Origin: Coemansia sp. RSA 487
Lineage: Eukaryota > Kickxellomycota > Kickxellomycetes > Kickxellales > Kickxellaceae
Assembly: GCA_027577595.1 (NCBI GenBank)
Contig: JANBRJ010000028.1
Coordinates: forward strand, 62,001-126,000
Direction of reading: 5' to 3'
DNA length: 64,000 bases
Below are positions 1 to 9,052 of the stretch, piece after piece. The position numbers and the translations under genes are program-made. The stretch's first letter is position 1; every line of letters begins with the position of its first letter. A model generated the notes under the pieces. It saw only the letters and a program-made list of their open reading frames with translations, searched no databases and was not told the DNA's origin.

Positions 1-1063
1 CGTTCTCGTCGTCTTCGGCACAATCATCTTCCTTTTCTTCTTGGGCTGCTGTTCATCGGTGGTAGCGATGGCTGCAGGCTGACTGCGAAAAAAGCGCCCT
101 GGAGTCTTGCCGTGATCGCGAAGGTCATGAAAAATATGCCTGAAGTTGAGAACGGCTGAGAGATCTCAGCTATACATGTGTGAACGAGAAGTCAAAGCAC
201 CATCCACTTACACGGGCTCCATACATAGTTCGTTGGTGCACTTAAGGAGACCGTGGCAAAGCACTTCTTTCATCTTCTTGCGTTGGTAGGGGCGGGAGTT
301 GGGAATTTTCAGGAACTTCTTGAGAGTGCCGGTGAGGCAGTTCGGGCAAGTCTTTGATATTCTGGATTTGTTAATAAGATAGACTCGGCACTCTTTCTTC
401 CTCAGCATTCGCCGAAATCCGACCCCGTATAGGCTCATGGTAGAGAGCCATTGGCGCACTCCAGTCACCTAAGATCACAGTGGGCTTTTCATCGTCGCAT
501 ATTGCCCAAATGCACTTTGCTAACTGTTCATCGGCTTGTTTCTGCTTGATGTGGGCAGATTGCCGAAGATTGCAATGAATTGGCTGAGGGTTGTTCTGAT
601 GCTTGCTGGCAGTCATGGTGTTCATGTAGAATCTACTCAGCACTGGCCAGACAGCAGCACGCGTCCTGACATATTGCTCATATTTATCTGGCAATATCGA
701 TGTGCACGAAAAAGCAGCCAACCTAGCCTCGGCAGCCTTGATTTCGTTGCTGTCTGGCTGCTCTTTCTTGATCTTTTCCCTCAGCTTGCGATAGCGGGTT
801 GTCCGGGTTTCTTTAGCCTTCTGGCTCCGTGTGTATCGGAAAAGAGCTTTCTCCTCAGAGGTGCTTTCATCCGTCATGCCAAAGACAATGTCCTGGCGAC
901 TCGGATCCATGAAGATTGAGTTTTTCATGTTGGCCAGTTGCTCTAGCGAAAGCTTGTGGATATATGTGAACTCACCCGACTTCTTTTCTCCTGGCTTCTT
1001 TCGCTTTCTGGGCTTCCTGGGCTTCTTGGGCTGGTCCTCTTCTGGCAGGGAGTCAGTAGCCAT
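1..1063 (-). pseudogene. Fanzor (TnpB-like RNA-guided nuclease), broken remnant
   Basis: Fanzors are eukaryotic relatives of TnpB/Cas12 that cut DNA guided by an RNA from their own 3' region. Seen: from an ATG at 1063, a basic lysine-rich stretch, then FMDPSRQDIVF (RuvC-I region with its Asp) followed by the FRYT helix, then VILGDWSAP and HEPIRG (382-500). The frame then changes near 430-445, and the neighbouring frame continues GVGFRRML, the CPNC knuckle, PRPY and CHGLLKCTNELC, the typical Fanzor zinc-finger order (208-445). Another short piece, AVLNFRHIF, the usual Fanzor C-terminal helix, lies at about 130-156. The WNRD motif that carries the last RuvC aspartate and should lie between the zinc finger and AVLNF is not visible, and no splice I tried restores phase there. 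The N-terminal domains that normally precede RuvC are absent. Family membership is clear; activity is unlikely. The left side continues out of the window. Confidence 0.85.
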
Positions 1064-1404
1064 TGTTATAAAAATATAACGACATATAATTAAAACGTGA
1101 ATTCAAAATGGAACCCAGTTCCTTCACATTTATTGCTAGTGGAATCAAGGGTATTTATTCATGTAAACGCCTATTAAATAAATATATGAAACCTGATATG
1201 TGAATATGATATGTAAACATGATACATGACTAACAGTTGTGATAATGATTCAGCTTACAAGTTGTTAAACTGTCACAAAATGATCAGCTCATGCTGAGCC
1301 AATCATATTGTTGGTAAACATAAATTGTATGCTTACCAATCATCATAAACCTTAGTAAATTTTTGACTTTGATAAAATGCCACTGTTTTATCAAATAAGT
1401 GAAT
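1064..1404. other. AT-rich stretch without genes, with one hairpin
   Basis: No coding potential is recognisable between the Fanzor remnant and the first direct repeat. The only structure is a perfect 9-bp inverted repeat (TTGATAAAA at 1369-1377, TTTTATCAA at 1386-1394, 8-nt loop) that ends 10 bp before the repeat at 1405. The base composition is far more AT-rich than the coding blocks further right, as expected for decayed transposon flank. Confidence 0.5.
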
Positions 1405-1441
1405 GAGGAACTTCAGTTCTGTCAAGATTTTTATTTGTAAC
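1405..1441 (+). repeat. 37-bp direct repeat, copy 1
   Basis: This copy matches 2014-2050 in 34 of 37 positions and in the same orientation. Its left part holds a small internal palindrome (GAACTtcAGTTC) and its right part is T-rich. The two copies bracket a transposase fragment, so they may be element ends, but I found no inverted partner in the window. Confidence 0.7.
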
Positions 1442-1619
1442 AACAACCGTCATATTCACGTATCAACATTTCTGGATCACACATTAGATTGCCTAATATT
1501 TATCACAGCTACAAAATAAAATTAGAAACGTTGGTTATTTTAACTGAAGGAAGGGGCTTTCAAATTATCCACAGCAATCAGAGGATTGAGTACAGGCTTT
1601 GTTTGTCAAAATAGAGGAT

Positions 1620-2000
1620 TTAAAGGCTTGTTTCTCCGGCTTTGCAGCGAGAGAAGAATGTTATAGAATGTCTGATGTAACCTTGGCACTCTGACATTAT
1701 CACCTTGCTGACTGCCTCGCATATTCTATCACTGAGTCTGTCGTATGCTGTAAGCGCTGTTCTGCAAACACCTGGTTTTACTCTGGCCTGAAGCTCCTCA
1801 ATGGGATTTAGAAAGGGTGGATATGGAGGCAGATATAGGCACCTGTATCCTCTGTTTTCTATTGGGGCTTGAATGGCTAATGGCATGTAGGTTGGAGCAT
1901 TGTCTGTGATAATGATTGGCATGCGAGTTGCATGGTGAGTCACAATTATAGGTTTAATTACTGTAGTGTTTTGTATGGGTACAAAACCCAGATTGTTCAT
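1620..2000 (-). pseudogene. DDE_3 (IS630/Tc1-mariner) transposase, C-terminal fragment
   Basis: An open frame of 126 codons reads through ITDNAPTY, then YRCLYLPPYPPFLNPIEE, then CEAVSKV, SECQGYIRHSI and FFSRCKAGE. These are the second and third catalytic blocks and the C-terminal signature of DDE_3 transposases common in zygomycete fungi. The spacing from the Asp of DNAP to the Glu of NPIE is 34 residues, a DD34E arrangement as in Tc1. The N-terminal DNA-binding half and the first catalytic Asp are missing, and the ATG at 2000 is probably not a natural start. It lies between the two 37-bp direct repeats. A plain DNA-transposon fragment, very likely inactive. Confidence 0.85.
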
Positions 2001-2013
2001 GAAAAATAAAGAT

Positions 2014-2050
2014 AAGGAACTTTAGTTCTGTCAAGGTTTTTATTTGTAAC
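2014..2050 (+). repeat. 37-bp direct repeat, copy 2
   Basis: Second copy of the repeat at 1405-1441, with three substitutions. It begins 14 bp beyond the 5' end of the C-terminal transposase fragment and abuts, at 2051, the break point of a second transposase fragment that stops exactly within its VMDN motif. It therefore sits at the junction of two transposase pieces. Confidence 0.7.
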
Positions 2051-2230
2051 TTTGTCCATCACAAGATAGTGGCCTTTCGTGTTCTTTGCATCCAGTACAT
2101 CGATTAAATTTGAGATGTAGGCCAGAAAATGCTCTCTGTCCGTGTGCCAACACGCTCACTGATCCTGATCTCGTTGCCATTGGTTTTTTTTTCGCTTTTT
2201 GGCAGCAGAAACGGCTTGAAGCTTTCTCAA
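2051..2230 (-). pseudogene. second DDE_3 transposase fragment (central part)
   Basis: Read on the minus strand over at least three frames, this stretch gives KLQAVSAAKKRK, then NGNEIRISERVGTRTE, then HFLAYISNLIDVLD and KGHYLVMD. The order and wording (RVGT, HFLxY, VLD, GHYLVMDN) match the segment just before and into the second catalytic Asp of DDE_3 transposases. Two frame changes lie within about 180 bp, so it is decayed. It ends at 2051, where the direct repeat begins. The fragment at 1620-2000 carries its own DNAP block, so the pieces are either two copies or one disrupted and partly duplicated copy; sequence alone does not decide. Confidence 0.6.
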
Positions 2231-2989
2231 TGAAACATCTATCAACATACGCATGCATGCACACATGTTCTCTGGCTCCTTATTCGAGTGACAGTCTTCT
2301 TTCAACATGTCTACATTTGACAAAGTGCACATGGTTTAGTTTTATTTCTTCAAATTGTTAGCTTTTGTTAGGATCAATGTTAACTAGCCACACTGAAGGT
2401 ACAGACAGAGCATGAGAAGCCAATCCATTTTGGTGTGAAATAATGGGCGTGTACCGAACTGCTCTCTCCACAAAACCCAGTTTGCGCCTCTTGCTTCCAA
2501 ATGCAAACATAACGCTAACCGATGCAAATGACTTTTTCTTGGAACGCAAAATGCGCTATTGCCACCGCAAACCTTTCACCATTTGACGCGTATACATCCT
2601 TCTTATTTGACCAATTAATTTTGCAAAATACTGTATTTTCCAATTTGCATAACAGCAATCTGATCAAGCTGTCTGATCTGTAATCGTGCCATATAATTTG
2701 CTAATGGATCAATTAATGCATAATCTCGACCCTACAGTGCTGGTGTATTCACGTGATTTTAGTTGTGGAAAAAATTTCTGGCATTCTCAGCCAAATCCAC
2801 TGATTTCAAGTATATAAAAGCTAGGAGGAAAAATCTGCCTTGATCAGCAAGGAAGAAAAAATTATTTTCAAATAAAAGGTCTGTTGGCAACGACAGACTG
2901 TTTGAGGGGATTCCTTCTCTTTCCATCATCACACACTTCAAGGCTTTTGCTGAAAGTTCACTCTTGTCAATCCAAAAAAAACAATCGAA
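2231..2989. other. intergenic, RPL7 upstream region
   Basis: Nothing convincing is encoded here. Open frames on both strands are short and match no family I know. The right part is the RPL7 promoter and 5' leader; it includes a TATATAAA-like box near 2812-2818, about 170 bp upstream of the RPL7 start codon. Confidence 0.4.
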
Positions 2990-4647
2990 ATGTCGAGGTA
3001 GGTGATTTTAATTCAACCAGGCGGCGGACATGGGCGACGGACGACGTTCTTTTCCTCTGCCGTGTCCGGACTGCCCTGCTCCCTTTCTGCCTGCAGGCTT
3101 TGCCGACGTTTGGAATTTAGAACCGACAGCGACTATGTATAGACGGCGAGCGATGTGACGATTGTGTTGCTGAATCGTTTGCAGCTCTTCTCCTTGCGAC
3201 GACGGCTATGGATGGACGCTAGCGGACATTGTGGATTTCCAAGCACTTTACTTTTTATTCACTTTTTGTGGATTTTAGGAGGAAAAGCCACCTTGGCTTG
3301 CTGCACCTTCTTCCAGCCGAGCAAGGGGAGAGCTAGCGTCTTTGTGTCGGTTTTATGGTCGTCGGTACTCTTGCGGGGCGGAACTGGTGTTCTAGGTGTA
3401 CACTTTTCAGATGCTACCCTATGGCACATAGTTCGCTTGCAAACCTCTCAGCACAGCTGCTTTGCCAAGTTTTTTTTGGCAGCAGCAGTGTTGGAATTAT
3501 GAGTATCCGACGTACTGCTAATTTGTTTTTTCTTTGTGTTTCTTTTTGCTTGCGCAAACACCCATGTTCTTTGATGAATGTTGCTGGTTGTGCCAGATTG
3601 TAGCGATAAGGTTCTTGCCCCCGAGACTGTTCTGAAGCAGCGCAAGCACGCCCAGAAGTCTGCTGTCGAGAAGGCCGCTGCTGCCGCTGCCGCCAAGAAG
3701 GTAAAGTGTTGTACAAAGAGCAGGTGCCAGAGATCTTGCAGTTTCTGATACTCTACTATAGAAAAGCCAGAAAGTGTGTGTGTATGTGGTGATGTTAACT
3801 TTTGTAGCTTTTGTGAGGGGTTTTGCACCCTCTATGAATGTTTGCTAAACTTTTTTAACCATCTTTCGGGGCTGAGCACACTCACACACTTTCCTAGCTT
3901 TGTCTCCTCCTTTTCAGCCGTATATGGCGGCATTGGATCGTACTCTAGAGAATGGTCATTCACTAATCATTGTTCTGCGTGTGATGTACATTCCACTTAT
4001 TCCCAAATATCTCCAAGTAGCAGCGCAGCCAGAAGCGCCAGGTCATCTTCAAGCGTGCTGAGCAGTACGTCAAGGAGTACCGCCAGCTTGAGCGCGCCGA
4101 GGTCCGCCTCCGTCGCCAGGCCAGGCAGACCGGTAGCTTCTACGTCCCTGCCCAGCCTAAGCTTGCCTTTGTCGTCCGTACCAAGGGTATCAACAAGATC
4201 GCACCCAAGCCCCGCAAGGTGCTGCAGCTTCTGCGTCTGCTCCAGATCAACAACGGTGTGTTCATTCGCCTGACCTACGCTACCACCCAGATGCTTCAGA
4301 TCATCACTCCCTACGCCGCCTGGGGTACTCCCAACCTCAAAACCGTCAAGGAGCTGATCTACAAGCGCGGCTATGCCAAGGTCAACAAGCAGCGTCTGCC
4401 CATCTCGGACAACCGCATCATCGAGGAGAACCTCGGCAAGTACGGCATCATCTGTATCGAGGACCTGGTCCACGAGATCTACACCGTTGGTCCCAACTTC
4501 AAGATCGCCAACAACTTCCTGTGGCCATTCAAGCTGTCGAACCCCAACGGCGGCTGGGCCAAGCGCAAGGTCCGCCACTTCATTGAGGGTGGTGATGTTG
4601 GTAACCGCGAGGACAAGATCAACGCTCTGATCCGCCGCATGAACTAG
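2990..4647 (+). CDS. RPL7: 60S ribosomal protein L7 (uL30), two introns
   Basis: Component of the large cytosolic ribosomal subunit. Three exons are read: 2990-2997 (8 nt, ATG TCG AG), 3604-3700 and 4021-4647. Introns are GTAGGT...TAG (606 nt) and GTAAAG...TAG (320 nt). The splices are in phase and give 243 aa, the normal length (yeast about 244). The N-terminus reads [14 protein letters not shown] followed by an alanine/lysine helix, and the core has [31 protein letters not shown] and the C-terminus [15 protein letters not shown] coding exon of only eight bases before a long first intron is a common arrangement in fungal ribosomal protein genes. Intron 2 carries a box C/D snoRNA. The gene converges with CEM1, whose stop is about 200 bp away. 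Confidence 0.95.
3776..3889 (+). ncRNA. box C/D snoRNA in RPL7 intron 2 (snR39B/snR59-like)
   Basis: A box C-like GTGATGT (3789-3795) and a box D CTGA (3872-3875) are closed by a terminal stem: 3785-3788 pairs with 3877-3880 and, after two mismatches, 3776-3782 pairs with 3883-3889. Directly upstream of box D lies ACCATCTTTCGGG (3858-3870), a 13-nt antisense to the conserved 28S segment CCCGAAAGATGGT. By the 'fifth base from box D' rule the target is the G of CCCG, equivalent to yeast 25S G805 (snR39B); A807, two bases on, is the target of yeast snR39 and snR59. In yeast snR39 and snR59 also lie in RPL7 introns, so both host gene and rRNA target region are shared. A weak C'-like TGAATG lies at 3835-3840. 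The box C last base is T rather than A. Confidence 0.75.
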
Positions 4648-4851
4648 GTTCCAAGAGTATCTCCCATTTTTTTTGCTTTCGTTAGTCTCACTCTTTGTCA
4701 AGCTCGATATATTCAGAGATTCCAGTATTTGTGTTATATTATTTTTGGTTTCTTTTTTTTCTGGCTTGTGGTTCAGCCTTATGGAGCTAAAGTTGGATAG
4801 AATTGGTCTTGTTGTGCTGTAGTTGTTCTTATAATGGCAGGGCAAAGCTGC

Positions 4852-6153
4852 TCACTCTGGTTTTGAAAAGATGAGCGACGCGTTTGTACCGCCGAATCCA
4901 AAGGAGTTTGTAAGTGCGGCATTGATGGTGCGCTCTTGGGCGCAATGGGGAACGTAGTTCAGGTCAAATCCAGCATCCACGTCGACGCGATCCAGGTTGA
5001 GAGTTGGCGGTGCCACGTTGTGTTTGACAGCAAGCACCGAGAATACAGCCTCGACTGCGCCAGCAGCACCAAGAAGATGCCCAGTCGCGCCTTTCGTTGA
5101 CGAAACGGCCAGCATTTGCTGCAGCGACTGATCGGAAAACACCGTCTTGATGGCTCGATTCTCGATGACATCTCCCAAAGGCGTCGATGTGGCATGGGCG
5201 TTGATGTACCCAATATCTGCAATTCCGATGCCTGCGTCTTTGATTGCACGCTGCATCGCACGCCTGGCTCCAGCGCCATCCGATGGCGGTGCAGTTATAT
5301 GGAACCCGTCGCCTGACAGACCATATCCTTTAACCTCTGCATAGATGTGCGCGCCACGGTTTTTGGCGTGCTCCAGCTCCTCGAGAACCAGGGCACCAGC
5401 ACCCTCGCCAATCACAAATCCGCTGCGATCAACGTCAAAGGGACGCGATGCTGCTTCTGGTCGGTCGTTAAACCCAAGCGCCAGCGCCTTGATCTTTGAG
5501 AACCCAGCAAGGGCAAGTGGCGTGAGCGACGCCTCTGACGCACCTGCCAGCATAACATCAGCATCGTCAGATCTAATAAAGCGCATGGCATCGCCGATTG
5601 CATGGGCGCCAGTTGTGCATGCCGTCGAAACAGCATGGTTGGGACCATAGAATCCGTAGCGGATGCTGATGTTCCCAGCAGCCATGTTGCACAGAATTCT
5701 TGGAACAAACATTGGGCTGACCCTGCGAAGCCCCTTTTCCGCGAACTGCGCATGGTTTTCGGTTATATCATCAATAGATCCGATCCCGGTGCCGTAGCAA
5801 ACGCCCGTGCGCTCCCGCTGCTCGTTTGAAGCCTTCGCCCATCCGGCATCTGAAAGAGCTTGCTCGGCGGCGCACATGGCGAACTGTGTAAAGACCGCCA
5901 TGCGCTTTGCATCGCCGGGCTCCAGCCACTCCTGGGGATCAAAGCTGCCTTGTGCGTACGAGCCTGAGCGCGGCACGATACCTGCGATCTGCGAAGGAAG
6001 TTTGTCGTACCCTGAGTTTGGGCTCCGATCAACAAGGGAGCGTATTCCCGACTTTGCATCAAGCACGTTTTTCCAAGCGTGCTTGACGCCCACGCCAACC
6101 GGAGAGACTATGCCAAGTCCAGTGACAACAACTCTTCTAACAGAAGAGGTCAT
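4852..6153 (-). CDS. CEM1: mitochondrial-type beta-ketoacyl-ACP synthase (KAS II)
   Basis: Condensing enzyme of mitochondrial type II fatty acid synthesis, which supplies the octanoyl precursor of lipoate. The product has 433 aa and the thiolase-fold KAS layout. The active-site Cys is C179 in STACTTGAHA, the first His is H320 in NAHATSTPLGD, and K354 and H359 lie in SSTKGATGHLLGAAG; the C-terminal glycine loop is NSFGFGGTNAS. The protein begins almost directly with RRVVVTGLG, with little presequence, as I recall for yeast Cem1. The ATG at 6153 fits the family start. It is a single exon, tail to tail with RPL7. A bacterial-type or plastid KAS is the only alternative reading, and the genomic context argues for mitochondria. 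Confidence 0.93.
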   Translation of the reverse strand: MTSSVRRVVVTGLGIVSPVGVGVKHAWKNVLDAKSGIRSLVDRSPNSGYDKLPSQIAGIVPRSGSYAQGSFDPQEWLEPGDAKRMAVFTQFAMCAAEQALSDAGWAKASNEQRERTGVCYGTGIGSIDDITENHAQFAEKGLRRVSPMFVPRILCNMAAGNISIRYGFYGPNHAVSTACTTGAHAIGDAMRFIRSDDADVMLAGASEASLTPLALAGFSKIKALALGFNDRPEAASRPFDVDRSGFVIGEGAGALVLEELEHAKNRGAHIYAEVKGYGLSGDGFHITAPPSDGAGARRAMQRAIKDAGIGIADIGYINAHATSTPLGDVIENRAIKTVFSDQSLQQMLAVSSTKGATGHLLGAAGAVEAVFSVLAVKHNVAPPTLNLDRVDVDAGFDLNYVPHCAQERTINAALTNSFGFGGTNASLIFSKPE

Positions 6154-6374
6154 TAGCGGACTCTAGACTACACGGTTTATATAGTTTTTCGTTGACAGCA
6201 CCAGATACGTGTTTGTGGATAGAACATAAAAAGAGCGAAGGGTGTATTCGATACAACTTTTTTATTTTAACAAACAAGGAAAAGAAAAGCGCATTCATGC
6301 AAAAAAAAAACCAGGACTGGTGGAAGCTTTTAGCTGCGCTTTTCGCATTTTACAGGATACCAGCCAAGACCCGG

Positions 6375-7046
6375 CTAAAGATCATCACTTCTTCCTCTTT
6401 GTCGGCTAGCCTTTCTCTCGGAATGGCGCTTCTTGTTTTCCTTGTTTCGCGTCTTTTCGATCTTCTTTAGGCCTTCAACGCGCTTGATCGTTTCCTCGTC
6501 AGGGCCCTTTGGTAGTGTTGATGCGCGTTCAAGCGACTCCCACACCTTGTCAACGCAGTCCTCCAGGTTATGTTTCTGGGATCTCGTTTTTTCGGATGTG
6601 ACAAGATACTCGCCTTTGCTGTTGATGCGTTTGGCATCCAGCTCACGCATACGCACGCGGATATACTTTGGGATCCACGTCTGCTCATTGAGACTGAAGC
6701 GCATGTAGACTTTGGTGTTGACCTTGTTCACATTCTGGCCACCTGCGCCGCCGCTACGCTGGAATGTGGTGGTGAAGTTCTTGTACGGAATCATGCCGCG
6801 TGAAAACTTTGCCCGGAATCTTTGCACTGCCTCGATATCCTCCTGCCGGATGTCGTCGATGCTAGGACCTGTGTAGTGGCGGGAGTGCCCCAGAAATGCG
6901 CTCTGTATATGCCATGCTGTTTGGCTCGCACATCTAGAAACAGAACGTGTTAGTGCATCGACCTTATATGGCATATGCGGTGGATAGCATTGTGCTATGC
7001 ATCCACGCACGATGAGTCGGGAAAATGTTGTGGCAATTGGATACAT
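6375..7046 (-). CDS. mitochondrial GGQ-motif peptidyl-tRNA hydrolase (ICT1/Pth4-like)
   Basis: Releases peptides from stalled mitochondrial ribosomes by hydrolysing peptidyl-tRNA. The product has 223 aa. An N-terminal region of about 60 residues, rich in Arg, Ser and Ala, looks like a mitochondrial presequence. An RF1-type domain follows with QRSGGAGGQNVNKVNTKV; the catalytic GGQ is residues 102-104. The C-terminus is a long basic tail (KKIEKTRNKENKKRH, then ERKASRQRGR) of the kind that enters the empty mRNA channel in ICT1/ArfB proteins. There is no codon-recognition domain, which separates it from RF1 proper. The reading frame is open throughout, although an acceptor-like site (CACTAAC then TTTCTAG near 6932-6953) lies in the presequence region, so the N-terminal 30 residues are less sure. 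Confidence 0.88.
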   Translation of the reverse strand: MYPIATTFSRLIVRGCIAQCYPPHMPYKVDALTRSVSRCASQTAWHIQSAFLGHSRHYTGPSIDDIRQEDIEAVQRFRAKFSRGMIPYKNFTTTFQRSGGAGGQNVNKVNTKVYMRFSLNEQTWIPKYIRVRMRELDAKRINSKGEYLVTSEKTRSQKHNLEDCVDKVWESLERASTLPKGPDEETIKRVEGLKKIEKTRNKENKKRHSERKASRQRGRSDDL

Positions 7047-8551
<1,505 letters not shown>

Positions 8552-9052
8552 AGCTTAAGCCACTATCATCAAGTCATGTTGCTCCTGGCCTCTTTGTTTG
8601 TTGTCGCTCGCCTCTATCCATTCTTTTCTTAACCACTATCCGTTGTCAGCAGTCGCGTAACAGATATTAGGATATTGTGATAGCGCATTTTTATATTCTC
8701 CTTTTTTGTCGATTGCAATTTCTCTCTTTATCAATCCTCCCAAGGTATTTGACGTGCACATGTTGCGGATTTGACACCAGGAATCTTGGTATTTTTGGTT
8801 ATGCATCATCATCATCATCGTATGTGAGTGCTCTTATCTCTATTCCAATAGCGCTTCTGTTAAACAGTTTTTTGTATTCAGTGCGTAAAAAGGAAGTATA
8901 CTGTCATATGTCTGAAACTGAAAACGTAAAAATGCCATCATCTGTGACTTGCTTTGATTGAATTGTGAGACGCTTTCACAGTTTCTGCTTTCTTTCTTGG
9001 CTATCTCTGCATTCGTGCCAATTTTCCATACTTTAAGGCGAAACAAAAAGTG
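8552..9052. other. intergenic, ARF1 3' region and aminopeptidase promoter
   Basis: No gene is seen. A short CAT microsatellite (about 8803-8819) is the only repeat. The stretch is AT-rich and presumably holds the ARF1 3' UTR and the promoter of the next plus-strand gene. Confidence 0.4.

Noticed and set aside
208-468. Zinc-finger piece of the Fanzor as an independent small gene
   Set aside because: It continues the Fanzor motif order in the neighbouring frame; it is a frame-shifted part of the same gene.
2231-2600. Further N-terminal transposase sequence on the minus strand
   Set aside because: Translated in all three frames, it shows none of the helix-turn-helix or first-Asp motifs of DDE_3 transposases.
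3997-4845. 282-codon open frame on the minus strand opposite RPL7
   Set aside because: A shadow of the biased codon use in RPL7 exon 3; product is Leu/Asp/Val-rich with no family features.
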